Shown: positions 35,207 to 44,800 of the stretch, in pieces
How positions within the stretch are numbered: position 1 is the stretch's first letter
Layout: each line of letters starts with the position of its first letter
NCBI GenBank assembly: GCA_965230225.1
Contig: CBDDKM010000004.1
Span: 124,001-188,000, forward strand
From: CALSMU01 sp965230225
GTDB lineage: Bacteria > Bacteroidota > Bacteroidia > Flavobacteriales_D > Parvicellaceae
DNA length: 64,000 nucleotides
Direction: 5' to 3'
The notes under the pieces: generated by a model
What the model was told of the DNA's origin: nothing
The model's input: the letters and a program-made list of their open reading frames with translations, nothing else
Databases searched by the model: none
Translations under genes and position numbers: made by a program

Positions 35207-36949
35207 ATGCGAGATTTTTTTATCATTTTACTAATTGTGTTTGGCTTTTATTCACCAAAAGTTATTGCAAATCAAGAAGGGGAAGCTTATTTAGAGTTTC
35301 TATTAAAAAAGTGTAATGAATATGATGGAATTAATAATGATTCCTTGCAGCATTACTCCAAATTATTAACCAAAAAAGGTAAAATGCATAAGAATGTATT
35401 TTACGAAATGAAAGGCGTTTCATTTGAGGCTCGCACACTAATTCTAACGTCAAATAATCTGGAAGGCGGAGTACAATTATTTGAAGAGGGAATAGAGAAA
35501 TCTGAAAAATTAGGAGAGTATGAGTCATTGTTTGAATTGAGAAATGACTTAGCAGTTTGTTATGGTTATACAGGAGATGTTGAGAAAGAAATTGAACTAA
35601 TCTTGCTCAATATTGAGTTGGCAGAAGAACATAATATGGTCTCAAAAGCTGCTATTGCTTATTTTAACCTTGGGTCAATTTGGTATAATCAAGAGAATTT
35701 GGAAAGAGCTGAGGAGTGTCTGGCTAATGCAATTGATTTGATGTTAGAAGAGGAGGAAACAGGAGAGCCACATTATTTAAAAGGCTATACTTTAATGGCT
35801 CTAGGTACAGTATATTCCCAGAAGTTAGACTATTTGAAAGGAATAGGATATTACAAAGAAGCCCAATTGGTGTTTAATGAAAGAAATCAATTTAATGAGG
35901 GTATTAGATTGGAAATGTTAATTGGTGAAACTTATGTATGGGATAATCAATTAGACAGTGCAGAATTTTATGTGTTAAGTGGACTTAGTAAAATGGATCA
36001 AATAGATGATCCCATTGTTGAAGTTGCAGGTTACAATACTGCTGGTGAAATATTCAAAGGGATTGGGCAATTAACCAAAGCCCTGGAATCTTACAGAATG
36101 TCTCTTCAAATCAGTACTGATCATCAACTGATGCAACAAAAAGAATTTGCTTTAAAAAGTATGGGAGAAGTACATCAAATGATGGGTAAAATGGATTCAG
36201 CACTGTACTATACCAAAGAATACATCAATATTCATGATTCAATTTTCACATCAGAAAAGCAAGAAATCATAGAGGGGCTTCAAATTAAATACGAAACAGA
36301 AAAAAAGGAAGGTGAACTATACCAGGCTAAATTGAGGTTGGTAAAAGACCAGGTAATCATTAAAGCTGTTCGTTCTAAAATACATAAGGCCATATTGGTA
36401 GGAACCTTACTTTTTATTGCGTCAACAATAGCCATTTTCTTAATTGTTTTGATAAAAAGAGCTGAAGGACGAATAATGAAAGAAAAGGTCAAAGTTAGTC
36501 GTATCAAAACCGAATACTTAAATGGAAAAGCCAAACTACTTGAGCAAAAAATAAAAAATTTAAGAGAAGAAATTATTCGAAAGAACGAAGCTGTGGATGA
36601 TCTGAGTCAGGAGCTAGACGAGGTGTTGAGAGATCAGGATAAGAAATTGATAGAATTGTCTAATATGAAAATCTTGACAGATGAGGATTGGAAACGATTT
36701 AAGTTCTCATTCATTGAAATATTTCCTCGCTTTCTCGATTTTAAACCATTCAGAAAAAAATTGTTTACCACAGCAGAAATAAGGTTGTTAATGTTATCAA
36801 AAATAACACTGGAAAATAAAGAAATTGCTAATTGTTTGGGGATCTCAGAAGGAGGGGTGAGAACGACGAAGCATAGAATTGTAAAGAAATCTAAAGAGTT
36901 ATTGGGAGTAAATTCTTTTGAAAAATTGATTGAAGAACTTCCTGGTTAG
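35207..36949 (+). CDS. TPR, transmembrane and HTH regulator, paralogue of the preceding gene
   Basis: A 580-residue protein with the same architecture as its upstream neighbour: signal peptide (FFIILLIVFGFYSPKVIA), TPR helices (residues about 25-380), a transmembrane segment (ILVGTLLFIASTIAIFLIVLI), a coiled coil, and the HTH FTTAEIRLLMLSKITLENKEIANCLGISEGGVRTTKHRIVKK. The two HTH parts are very alike and the TPR parts much less so, which suggests different signals but similar DNA targets. A 211-bp gap with no terminator separates the genes, so it may have its own promoter. Confidence 0.82.
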   Translation: MRDFFIILLIVFGFYSPKVIANQEGEAYLEFLLKKCNEYDGINNDSLQHYSKLLTKKGKMHKNVFYEMKGVSFEARTLILTSNNLEGGVQLFEEGIEKSEKLGEYESLFELRNDLAVCYGYTGDVEKEIELILLNIELAEEHNMVSKAAIAYFNLGSIWYNQENLERAEECLANAIDLMLEEEETGEPHYLKGYTLMALGTVYSQKLDYLKGIGYYKEAQLVFNERNQFNEGIRLEMLIGETYVWDNQLDSAEFYVLSGLSKMDQIDDPIVEVAGYNTAGEIFKGIGQLTKALESYRMSLQISTDHQLMQQKEFALKSMGEVHQMMGKMDSALYYTKEYINIHDSIFTSEKQEIIEGLQIKYETEKKEGELYQAKLRLVKDQVIIKAVRSKIHKAILVGTLLFIASTIAIFLIVLIKRAEGRIMKEKVKVSRIKTEYLNGKAKLLEQKIKNLREEIIRKNEAVDDLSQELDEVLRDQDKKLIELSNMKILTDEDWKRFKFSFIEIFPRFLDFKPFRKKLFTTAEIRLLMLSKITLENKEIANCLGISEGGVRTTKHRIVKKSKELLGVNSFEKLIEELPG

Positions 36950-37109
36950 CATACTAAATAAAGCACATAAAGTGTTTAATATATTGATATGAAGTATTAG
37001 AATCTCAATGGCACCTTAATATTATATATTTAGCAGAGCATGAGACTTTGTTAATGTCCTAAATTGTACCTAATAGAATTGCACCAAGTAATTATTTTAA
37101 ACCAAAACA

Positions 37110-37961
37110 ATGAAAATGTTTTATAGTTTGGTTGTACTTGTTCTGCTCAATTTTACAGGTATGGCCAATACCAATTTATTAGAAGCTGAAACTAACTCAA
37201 GCAAGAGTAGAATTTCTATTACCCCCACAGATCAGGATTCCGAAATATTTATTTTGATCCATTCTGCCTGGTTGGGAGCCTGGCAATGGGATGTAGTAGC
37301 AAATTATATCAGAGAAGATGGTCATAGAGTAATCACTCCAGATTTACCGGGACATGGTGTAGATACCACTTTTGCCGGTAGTGTTACCATGGATTTATAT
37401 GTGAAAACCATCATCGATATTCTGGATCAACAAAAAAAACCAGTTATCCTGGTAGGACATAGTTTCAACGGAATTACCATCAGTAGAGTGGCCGAGTTAA
37501 GACCAGATATGGTCAAAAAAATGGTTTATCTGGCTGGTTTAATGGTGCCCAATTACGAATCCTTTTTATCATCTGTTCACGGAATGACCAATTCTGTGGC
37601 GGTAGATAACTTTTGTGTATCGGAAGATTCATTATCTGCTTATGTTAAAGAAAAAAAGCTGCATAAGGCTTTCGCACACGACATTCCCAAGGACGTTTTT
37701 AAAAAAGTAAAACCAAGCTTTGTTTCGGAGCCTTTTTTACCGCTACAGTATAGACTGGAAGTTACCGATAAGAATTATGGAAGAGTAACGAAATATTACA
37801 TAGAATGTACAGAAGACAATACCATTCCAATAGCGGTTCAGCGAAGCATGTACGAAGGAAATGTAAAAGATGTATTTTCCATAAAATCCAGTCATACTCC
37901 TAATTTCTCTAAACCTTTCGAATTAGCCGAAATATTGCTTCAGATTGTCGAAGAGTATTAG
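37110..37961 (+). CDS. Exported alpha/beta hydrolase (first of two paralogues)
   Basis: A 283-residue protein with a signal peptide (YSLVVLVLLNFTGMA). It is an alpha/beta hydrolase of the plant-esterase/hydroxynitrile-lyase-like group: FILIHSAWLGAWQWD (oxyanion region), DLPGHGVD, and the nucleophile elbow GHSFNG with Ser118. Asp236 (TEDNTIP) and His262 (SSHTPNFS) complete a likely catalytic triad. The substrate is unknown; carboxylic esters are the family's usual targets. A paralogue lies at 40370, on the far side of a phosphatase/Crp module, so the two hydrolases may share that control. Confidence 0.85.
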   Translation: MKMFYSLVVLVLLNFTGMANTNLLEAETNSSKSRISITPTDQDSEIFILIHSAWLGAWQWDVVANYIREDGHRVITPDLPGHGVDTTFAGSVTMDLYVKTIIDILDQQKKPVILVGHSFNGITISRVAELRPDMVKKMVYLAGLMVPNYESFLSSVHGMTNSVAVDNFCVSEDSLSAYVKEKKLHKAFAHDIPKDVFKKVKPSFVSEPFLPLQYRLEVTDKNYGRVTKYYIECTEDNTIPIAVQRSMYEGNVKDVFSIKSSHTPNFSKPFELAEILLQIVEEY

Positions 37962-38043
37962 GCTTGTCAAATTAATGCAATAATAGATTGACTTGCATTC
38001 ACATTTGTAAGTCACCATAGTTATTATCCAAAAATCTTCCCGT

Positions 38044-39279
38044 ATGAAAATTTTAGAAAACATATTTGAGGACCGATTATTATCGGAGTTAAAAGAATAC
38101 CCAATTACTCAATTTAAAAAAGGTGATGTATTAATCGAAGAATACAATCAAATTGAATTTATCCCCATTCTTCTGGAAGGAATGATTAAAGTAATGCAAA
38201 AAGATCACAATGAAGTATCCAGGCTTATTTATCATCTTTTTCCGGGAGAAAGTTGCATACTATCGTTAATTGCCGGGCAAAAGAAACAACCGAGTATTGG
38301 TTGTGGAGTGGCTTCTAAGGATTCCAAAGTGATACTGGTTTCGCCGGATACAACTAAAAGATGGTATGAAGAATATTCCTCCTGGAGGGATTTTATATCA
38401 AAACTTTACGACGTAAGGTTGAACGATCTAATTCATCAAAGAAATTTGGTTGAAGAGCAAAGAGTGCAAATTCAATTACAAAAGGAAGAAATTACTAACA
38501 GTATCAATTATAGTAAAAGGATACACGATACTTTGGTACAATCGGAAAGTTTATTCAAAAGGAATATTACCAATAGTTTCGTTATTAACAGGCCTAAAGA
38601 CATTGTTTCTGGTGATTTTTTGTGGTCAAAAAGGATAGGGAAGAAAACTTTCTTTGCAGTGGCAGATTGTACCGGACATGGAGTTCCTGGTTCGATGGTT
38701 AGTGTAATTTGCTCATACGTATTAAACGATGAACTATCTCATAGCTATGATGAAGAAGTAGGGGATGTATTGAATAAATTACGTGAAAGGGTACAGGAAG
38801 TCTTTAGTTCTGAAGAGCAGGAAATTAGAGATGGAATGGATATTTCCTTGTGCTCTTTAGATACAGAAACCAATGTTCTTTCATACAGCGGAGCCAATAG
38901 TTCCATATACCTCGTTTCTGATTATGATGATGATGTTTACTATAGAAACAGTGTTTTTGTAATGAATGGGAAAATGGTTTGTGAATATAAAGGAAACCAT
39001 CAACCAATAGGAAAAGTGGAAAACCCTTCTCCATTCAGAACTCAAAAAATTAGTATAAAAAAGAACGATTCACTCTATTTAACGAGTGATGGGTTTTATC
39101 ATCAATTTGGTGGGGAAAAGGGGAAAAAACTCTCCAAACGAAAAATGAAAGAAGCATTTATTTTAAGTGAAAAGTTACCCAGTAATGAAAGGCTATCTTT
39201 TTTAGAATCCCAATTGGATAATTGGAAAGGTAGATTAGAGCAAACCGATGATATACTGATGGTCGGAATCAAGTACTAA
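38044..39279 (+). CDS. Crp-like sensor domain fused to a SpoIIE/PP2C phosphatase
   Basis: A 411-residue cytoplasmic protein. Residues 1-115 have the cyclic-nucleotide-binding-like fold of Crp/Fnr proteins (FKKGDVLIEEYNQ; HLFPGESCILSLIAG). Residues about 120-160 are a coiled coil (EEQRVQIQLQKEEITNSINYSKRI). Residues about 170-411 are a SpoIIE-type PP2C phosphatase: RPKDIVSGDFLW, ADCTGHGVPGSMVS, RDGMDISLC, SGANSSIYLV and QTDDILMV supply the metal-binding Asp residues. Such enzymes dephosphorylate Ser/Thr on partner proteins in switching systems. The sensor part resembles the N-terminus of the Crp/Fnr regulator two genes downstream, including the C(I/V)LSLIA motif. Confidence 0.88.
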   Translation: MKILENIFEDRLLSELKEYPITQFKKGDVLIEEYNQIEFIPILLEGMIKVMQKDHNEVSRLIYHLFPGESCILSLIAGQKKQPSIGCGVASKDSKVILVSPDTTKRWYEEYSSWRDFISKLYDVRLNDLIHQRNLVEEQRVQIQLQKEEITNSINYSKRIHDTLVQSESLFKRNITNSFVINRPKDIVSGDFLWSKRIGKKTFFAVADCTGHGVPGSMVSVICSYVLNDELSHSYDEEVGDVLNKLRERVQEVFSSEEQEIRDGMDISLCSLDTETNVLSYSGANSSIYLVSDYDDDVYYRNSVFVMNGKMVCEYKGNHQPIGKVENPSPFRTQKISIKKNDSLYLTSDGFYHQFGGEKGKKLSKRKMKEAFILSEKLPSNERLSFLESQLDNWKGRLEQTDDILMVGIKY

Positions 39280-39333
39280 ACAAATTCGTGTTCCCAAAGG
39301 GATTCTCTATTAATAATCTTTTCTCGAAATATC

Positions 39334-39630
39334 ATGAAAATATGGAGTTCTAATAAAATAATGTCGAACCTGATAAGGGTAATGAATGTATCGTGCCAGA
39401 TGGTTTATGACGGAAAAGATAGCTTGTTGATACTTACGTCTTCTGCTAACACTATCCGAATTGGAATCAAGGAAATGTATTACGATGTTAAATTGACATT
39501 AAAAGATTACTCCGGTTATAATTGCGAAATCTGGGAAGTAAGAAGTGCTGATGACAAAGTATTTATAAAAGTTCTTTTAAATAACCAAAGTTTTGTGGAT
39601 GTTCAGGTAAGATCATTCAATAAAGATTAA
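39334..39630 (+). CDS. Small hypothetical protein between phosphatase and Crp/Fnr regulator
   Basis: A 98-residue product without signal peptide or membrane segment; an alternative ATG lies at 39361. It alternates short strands (SLLILTSSANTIRIGI, VKLTLKDYSG, KVFIKVLLNNQSFVDVQV) and looks like a small all-beta domain. I do not recognise the family. It lies 54 bp after the phosphatase and 10 bp before the Crp/Fnr gene, so it is probably co-transcribed. The position suggests a partner or substrate of the phosphatase, without direct evidence. Confidence 0.6.
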   Translation: MKIWSSNKIMSNLIRVMNVSCQMVYDGKDSLLILTSSANTIRIGIKEMYYDVKLTLKDYSGYNCEIWEVRSADDKVFIKVLLNNQSFVDVQVRSFNKD

Positions 39631-39640
39631 TTGACACATT

Positions 39641-40267
39641 ATGATTGAATTTAACCAGCTTTTTAGTGCTTTACAGATCACGGAAGAAAGCCTTAAAGAA
39701 GAAATATTAGAAGTAGGAGAGGTCCAAACTATACCTAAGAACTCCGTAGTAGTTGAGCAACAAAAGTACATTAAATGGTTGGCTTTGGTTGTAACAGGAA
39801 AGGTTAGAGTTTGGCAGGAAAATGAAGATAGGCAGATTTTACTCTATTATGTAAACCCCGTTCAAACATGTGTATTATCGCTAATTGCATCATTCAGGGA
39901 TTGCAAGAGTATTGTAAATGCCAAAACAGAAGAAGAAACCACAATAGTTAAAATTCCGGTTAGATATGTTTCCGAATGGAGCTTTAAGTATAAATCCTGG
40001 AACAAATTCACTACAGAATCATTTATCGTAAGTTATGAAGATCTACTTCACTCCTATAGAAAGTTAGCGTTCCACAAAATTGATAAGCGTTTGTTAGATT
40101 ATCTGCAAGAATCTTCCAGAAAGAACGAATCTCCCCTCATAAACCTTTCTCATAATCAATTGGCAAAAGAATTGGGAACCACCAGAGAGGTAATTTCCAA
40201 AATTTTAAAACAATTTGAATTAACCGGTATTGTAAACCTTAGGTTTAAACAGATTGAACTTCTATAA
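39641..40267 (+). CDS. Crp/Fnr-family transcriptional regulator
   Basis: A 208-residue protein: an N-terminal cNMP-binding-like beta-roll (residues about 25-115, with VNPVQTCVLSLIASF), a dimer helix, and a C-terminal winged helix (INLSHNQLAKELGTTREVISKILKQFELTGIVNLRFKQIEL) typical of Bacteroidota Crp/Fnr proteins. A perfect 8-4-8 inverted repeat starts 20 bp after its stop, in front of the next hydrolase gene, and may be its operator. The lone Cys in the sensor part is not enough for an Fe-S cluster of Fnr type. Confidence 0.87.
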   Translation: MIEFNQLFSALQITEESLKEEILEVGEVQTIPKNSVVVEQQKYIKWLALVVTGKVRVWQENEDRQILLYYVNPVQTCVLSLIASFRDCKSIVNAKTEEETTIVKIPVRYVSEWSFKYKSWNKFTTESFIVSYEDLLHSYRKLAFHKIDKRLLDYLQESSRKNESPLINLSHNQLAKELGTTREVISKILKQFELTGIVNLRFKQIELL

Positions 40268-40287
40268 ATCATTAAAATAATTTATCA

Positions 40288-40335
40288 CCTGTACCAAAAG
40301 GTACAGGATTGTCCCTATAGCCCGATCTACATTTG
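40288..40335 (+). promoter_or_regulatory. Candidate operator and -7 box of the second hydrolase gene
   Basis: CCTGTACC (40288-40295), AAAA, GGTACAGG (40300-40307) is a perfect inverted repeat. TACATTTG (40328-40335) fits the TAnnTTTG box, 20 bp downstream. The palindrome thus sits where the -33 region should be, a typical operator position. It could also be a weak terminator of the Crp/Fnr gene, but no T-run follows. Confidence 0.45.
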
Positions 40336-40369
40336 TTCCTGAAAAGTTTATTACTAAAAACAATTAAAA

Positions 40370-41188
40370 ATGAGACAGTTAATAGTTACTTCTATTAGTT
40401 TGATGATGGTGTTAATGTCAAACTGCAATAGTGCAAAAGCAAATCAAAACGAAAAAATGGAAACAAAAAAAGAAACTTATGTATTGGTTCATTCCGCATG
40501 GTTAGGTGGATGGCAATGGGACAATGTAGCCCAAACTTTAAAGGAAAATGGACATACCGTTTTAACGCCCGATTTACCAGGACATGGAAGTGATAAAACT
40601 TCACCTTCAGAAATCTCTATGGACGACTATGTGAAAACATTAACTGAAATTCTTGACAAACAAGACGCACCAGTTATTCTGGTAGGACATAGCTTTAATG
40701 GAATCACAGTAAGTAGAGTGGCAGAATTAAGACCAAAAAAAGTGAAGAAATTGGTCTACTTAACCGCTTTTTTACTGCCAAATGGAGGTTCTTTCTTTAA
40801 AGCGGTTCAGGGAGTAGAAGGATCCAAAGCGGTTGAAAATTTCTATTTATCGGATGATAAAACCTACGCTTTAGTAAAAGAAGAAGAAATACAGAATGCT
40901 TTCGCTCAGGATATTCCGAAAGAAGCTTTCAATCAAGCAAAACCATACATTGTTCCTGAACCATCAGCACCGTTAATGTACGAATTACAAATTACCGATC
41001 GAAACTTTGGAAGCATTCCTAAATATTATATCGAATGTACTGAAGATCGAGCTATTCCAATTGAAGTTCAAAGAGCAATGTACAGTGGTCTAGTAAAAAA
41101 GGCATACTCAATAAAATCAAGCCATACCCCTAATTTTTCTCAACCGGAAAAACTTGCACAAATTCTCCTAGAAATAATAGAAGATTGA
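40370..41188 (+). CDS. Exported alpha/beta hydrolase (second paralogue)
   Basis: A 272-residue protein close to the product of 37110: VLVHSAWLGGWQWD, DLPGHGSD, GHSFNG with Ser108, TEDRAIP with Asp226 and SSHTPNFS with His252. The N-terminus has a hydrophobic export signal (SISLMMVLMSNCNSAKA); Cys19 could be lipidated, but the preceding residues do not match a lipobox well. It follows the Crp/Fnr regulator and carries the palindrome in its promoter. Substrate unknown. Confidence 0.85.
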   Translation: MRQLIVTSISLMMVLMSNCNSAKANQNEKMETKKETYVLVHSAWLGGWQWDNVAQTLKENGHTVLTPDLPGHGSDKTSPSEISMDDYVKTLTEILDKQDAPVILVGHSFNGITVSRVAELRPKKVKKLVYLTAFLLPNGGSFFKAVQGVEGSKAVENFYLSDDKTYALVKEEEIQNAFAQDIPKEAFNQAKPYIVPEPSAPLMYELQITDRNFGSIPKYYIECTEDRAIPIEVQRAMYSGLVKKAYSIKSSHTPNFSQPEKLAQILLEIIED

Positions 41189-41220
41189 TAGTTTGTTGAT
41201 TAAGTATGTGCAATAAGAAA

Positions 41221-41250
41221 AGCATAAACCGTTATGGTTTGTGCTTTTTT
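41221..41250 (+). terminator. Intrinsic terminator of the hydrolase gene
   Basis: AGCATAAACC-GTTAT-GGTTTGTGCT, a 10-bp stem with one G-T pair, followed by more T. Confidence 0.8.
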
Positions 41251-41352
41251 GTTTTCTAGGTGAATTCATTTCACTTCCCAATACAGAATCTGTAAACAAA
41301 TGATAAAGAGGGTGATATGTGTTTTTGGTGACATAATAAAAACGCATATTTC

Positions 41353-41543
41353 AATTAAGTATGTATACAGCAATTGATTTGCTTGAAGGATGTTAATAAA
41401 TAAAAAACCGCCATATTACTGGAAAGTAAAACCATTGCAAATCAGCAATTATTACCATATACCCTCTATCGGAAGCGGGAATATACCTACTCGAAATTGC
41501 TTATGATGATCAAATAAAAACGGTGAGATTGGTAAAACAATAG
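41353..41543 (+). pseudogene. Frameshifted remnant of a T9SS type A sorting domain
   Basis: One frame reads KTAILLESKTIANQQLLPY (from 41404). Another frame, shifted by one base, reads YPLSEAGIYLLEIAYDDQIK and continues TVRLVKQ to a TAG at 41541-41543. Joined, they give the end of a type A sorting domain (GIYLLEI...TVRLVKQ). A stop at 41401 and further stops upstream show that the rest of the gene is gone. A terminator follows at 41605, as after a once-active gene. Confidence 0.6.
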
Positions 41544-41604
41544 GACTGCCCAAGTAGAGCTGTTTGAGTGTGCAATATTTGTGCACCAAACAAGATTTAG
41601 CATA

Positions 41605-41635
41605 AAAAGCCACATGTACTACATGTGGCTTTTTT
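41605..41635 (+). terminator. Strong intrinsic terminator behind the decayed gene
   Basis: AAAGCCACATGT-ACT-ACATGTGGCTTT, a 12-bp perfect stem with T-run on the plus strand and A-run on the other side. Confidence 0.8.
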
Positions 41636-41869
41636 GTTGGTGTGAATAGAAGAGAATGTGAAGTTGGTATTCAAAAAAGGGAATAGAATGGGTCAAAACC
41701 TTATAGGAGTTTAAGCAGGGCGAAATCAACGTTGAATGGCTTGCAAAACCTGAAATGATAGTTTTATAAGCATAGAGCGGTATACGGCTCAGAGTTTAAT
41801 TTAGTATTGATAATCAGAAGGTTAATGGAGATATTGTGGAATCTGACCATTCCAATGAAACCAAACCTT

Positions 41870-44800
41870 ATGAAAAAGTTAACTCTATTTTTAACCACAA
41901 TAGTATTGTCAAGCGCAAATGCTCAAGTTGTAATTAACGAAATAATGGCTGCTCCCACAGGCGGAATTACCACCAATTCTGTTTGGGATAATTACCAATC
42001 ACCCGGAGGTAATGCCGAATGGATCGAACTTTATAATTCAGACCCTTGTAATGACATCGATATTTCCTGTTACACCATTGGTTCTAATCAAGACCCAACA
42101 ACTGGAACGGGAACTAGTAACTACGGAACGTTCACCTTTCCTGCCGGTTCAATTATTCCTGCAGGAGGTTATCTCGTTATTGGAGGAAGTGCCTCTCCCA
42201 ATTTGGATATAGATCTAGACGCATATAATGGTACAGCATATATATGTGGAAATGGGAGGTGGTTTTTACGAAATACCAATGGTTATATCACCTTATTCGA
42301 CCCGACCAATACTGTAGTTGATGCCGTATATTGGTCTGCTGTAGGTGCTGGTGGTCTAACAACAGAAGATGAATTTGATAACACGGGCTGGACATCTACT
42401 TGTACCTGTGGTGCTGGCTTATTAATGCCAGAGGGGCAAAGTATCCCAGGAATTGAATATACTGGTGCAACCACTACAGGACTGTCAATGGCAAGATCAG
42501 ATGATGGAAGTCTTATCTGGGCAGATAATTATAGCCCAACACCAGGAGCTTGTAATAGCGGATGTGTTGATCCACTCGTGTTAAACGGAACAGGTGTCAA
42601 CGAGGTTTGTAGCGGATCGGATGGTAGCGTTACAGTTTCCGTAACAGGTGGTACACCTCCTTATACCTATAGTTGGACCGGTGGTTCAACAACACAATCC
42701 GTCGCCAATCTATCTGCCGGAACATATACTGTGACGGTAACCGATAATTCAGCTGGTGGCTGTGGAGCATTAACTGCTAGTGTAGATGTTAACATTGGAA
42801 ACGATGGTACTTGTTGTACAAATAATTTGACAGCAACTACAAGTTCGACTGATAATACGGTCTGCGGTGGATCTTCTACGCCATGTGTTTACAATGGCCC
42901 GGCGGTAGTGTTTAATGAAATACGATTCAATCCTGGAAGTGGAACAAATAGTCTGCATTCTGGACAGGAGTTTATAGAATTATACAATCCTAGCCCATGT
43001 GATCCAATCGATTTATCCTGTTATGTATTAGGTGGAAAGAAAAACAATAGCTATAAAAGTGATTGGACATTGCGATTCCCAGCTGGTACCATTATACCGC
43101 CCCTTGGTTTTTTAACAGTTGGAGGAGACAATGTAGTACCTGCAGTAGATATACCATTCAGTATGTTTTTTATCTCTGGAACCAATTGGCAACCCAATGT
43201 TGTTACAGATGGTACAGGTCAACCGTGGCTAGAAAATTCGAATGACTGGAAAGCATTGTACGATCCAAATGGAACACCCGTTTGTGGATTGGCTTGGGGA
43301 TATAGTTTTGACGATATCACTTATATAAACAACAGTGCTCATTACGATCAAACACCTGGTCCGGTAGCAGCCGGAGCGGCAGCTGATGGATGTCCTGCTG
43401 TTTCTTCGTTGGTTAGCATCAGAACAATGTATAATGGAGGAGTACCCGTTGATTTTTTAAGCGGAACGGGAACCGGAGTATGGAGTAGAGCCACCGATGG
43501 AACAGGTGCCTGGGGGTTTAATAACGATCCTTCAACAGCTACGGTAAGTGATTGTAATGGAATTTGTAACCCTCCATTTACAGGTGGAGGAGGTTCATGC
43601 GATGGAACCGCAACCATTACCCCAAGTGGAGGAACTGGACCCTATACTTATGTTTGGGATGCTGCAGCAGGGTCTCAAACTGCACAAACAGCCACTGCAC
43701 TTTGTGCCGGTTGTTACGATGTTACCGTAACCGATCAAGGTACTGGATGTACTTATGTTGAGACCATTTGTGTAAATGATGCTTCAGGTCCTACCATAAC
43801 CTATACTGCTACAGATGTTACCTGCAACGGAAGTGCAGATGGTTCGATCGATGCTACTATTTCACCAGCGGGAACCTATACCTACGATTGGAATGGAGGA
43901 ACCTACACTACAGAAGACCTGGCAAACCTTGCACCGGGAACATATGATTTAGTTGTTACCAATACAGCCACAAACTGTACCGCAAGCATAACCATTCAAA
44001 TAAACGAACCTGCTCCGATAACGGGAACTTCATCAGGAACAGATGTGACCACTCCAAATGGTTCTGATGGAACCGTTACGGCAGTTGGTGGAAATGGAAC
44101 ACCTGGCTATACCTATCAGTGGGATGCCGCTGCAGGAAACGCAACTACCCAAACAGTAACCGGATTGCCTGCAGGATGTTATAATGTGGTCATTACAGAT
44201 GCCAATGGATGTACCTATAACGATCAAGTTTGCATTACCGAACCAACATGTAATTTATCATTAAGTGGAACAGAAACACAACCTTGTGCCGGTGGAAGTA
44301 ATGGCGAAGCAGCTGTGGCAATGACAAATGGAAGCGCACCATATACTTTTCTTTGGAGTAATGGAGCCGCAGCCGGTCAAACAACCAACCCGGCAGTTAA
44401 CCTTCCGGCAGGAAGTTACAGTGTTACAGTAACAGACGCCAATAACTGTACTTCAACTACTACCGTTGTGGTAACTGATCCAACACCACTTTCTGTTGTC
44501 GAGGTAAATAATATTCCAGAGTCTTGTACCGGAGGTGATGGTGAGTTAGAAGTAGCAGGAAATGGAGGTTTTCCAACTTACCTATACTCTATAGATGGCG
44601 GAACTACCTGGCAAGGATCAGAAACCTTTAGTGGTCTTACAGCAGGTCCTTACACTGTTACAATTCAAGATGAAAACCTCTGTGAATCTACTGTAGCTAT
44701 AACCATAGCCGGGGCAAGTTCAATCACCGGTAATGTGGATAATGTAATAGACATTACCTGTAATGGAAATACAGACGGAGAAATCCAGGTTTCCGCAACA

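Larger units (their letters stand above)
41189..41869. other. Intergenic region with two strong terminators and a decayed T9SS tail
   Basis: After the hydrolase terminator (41221-41250) comes a coding remnant (41353-41543), then a second strong terminator (41605-41635). The last 230 bases hold the leader of the adhesin gene at 41870; no clear promoter pair was found there. Confidence 0.5.
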
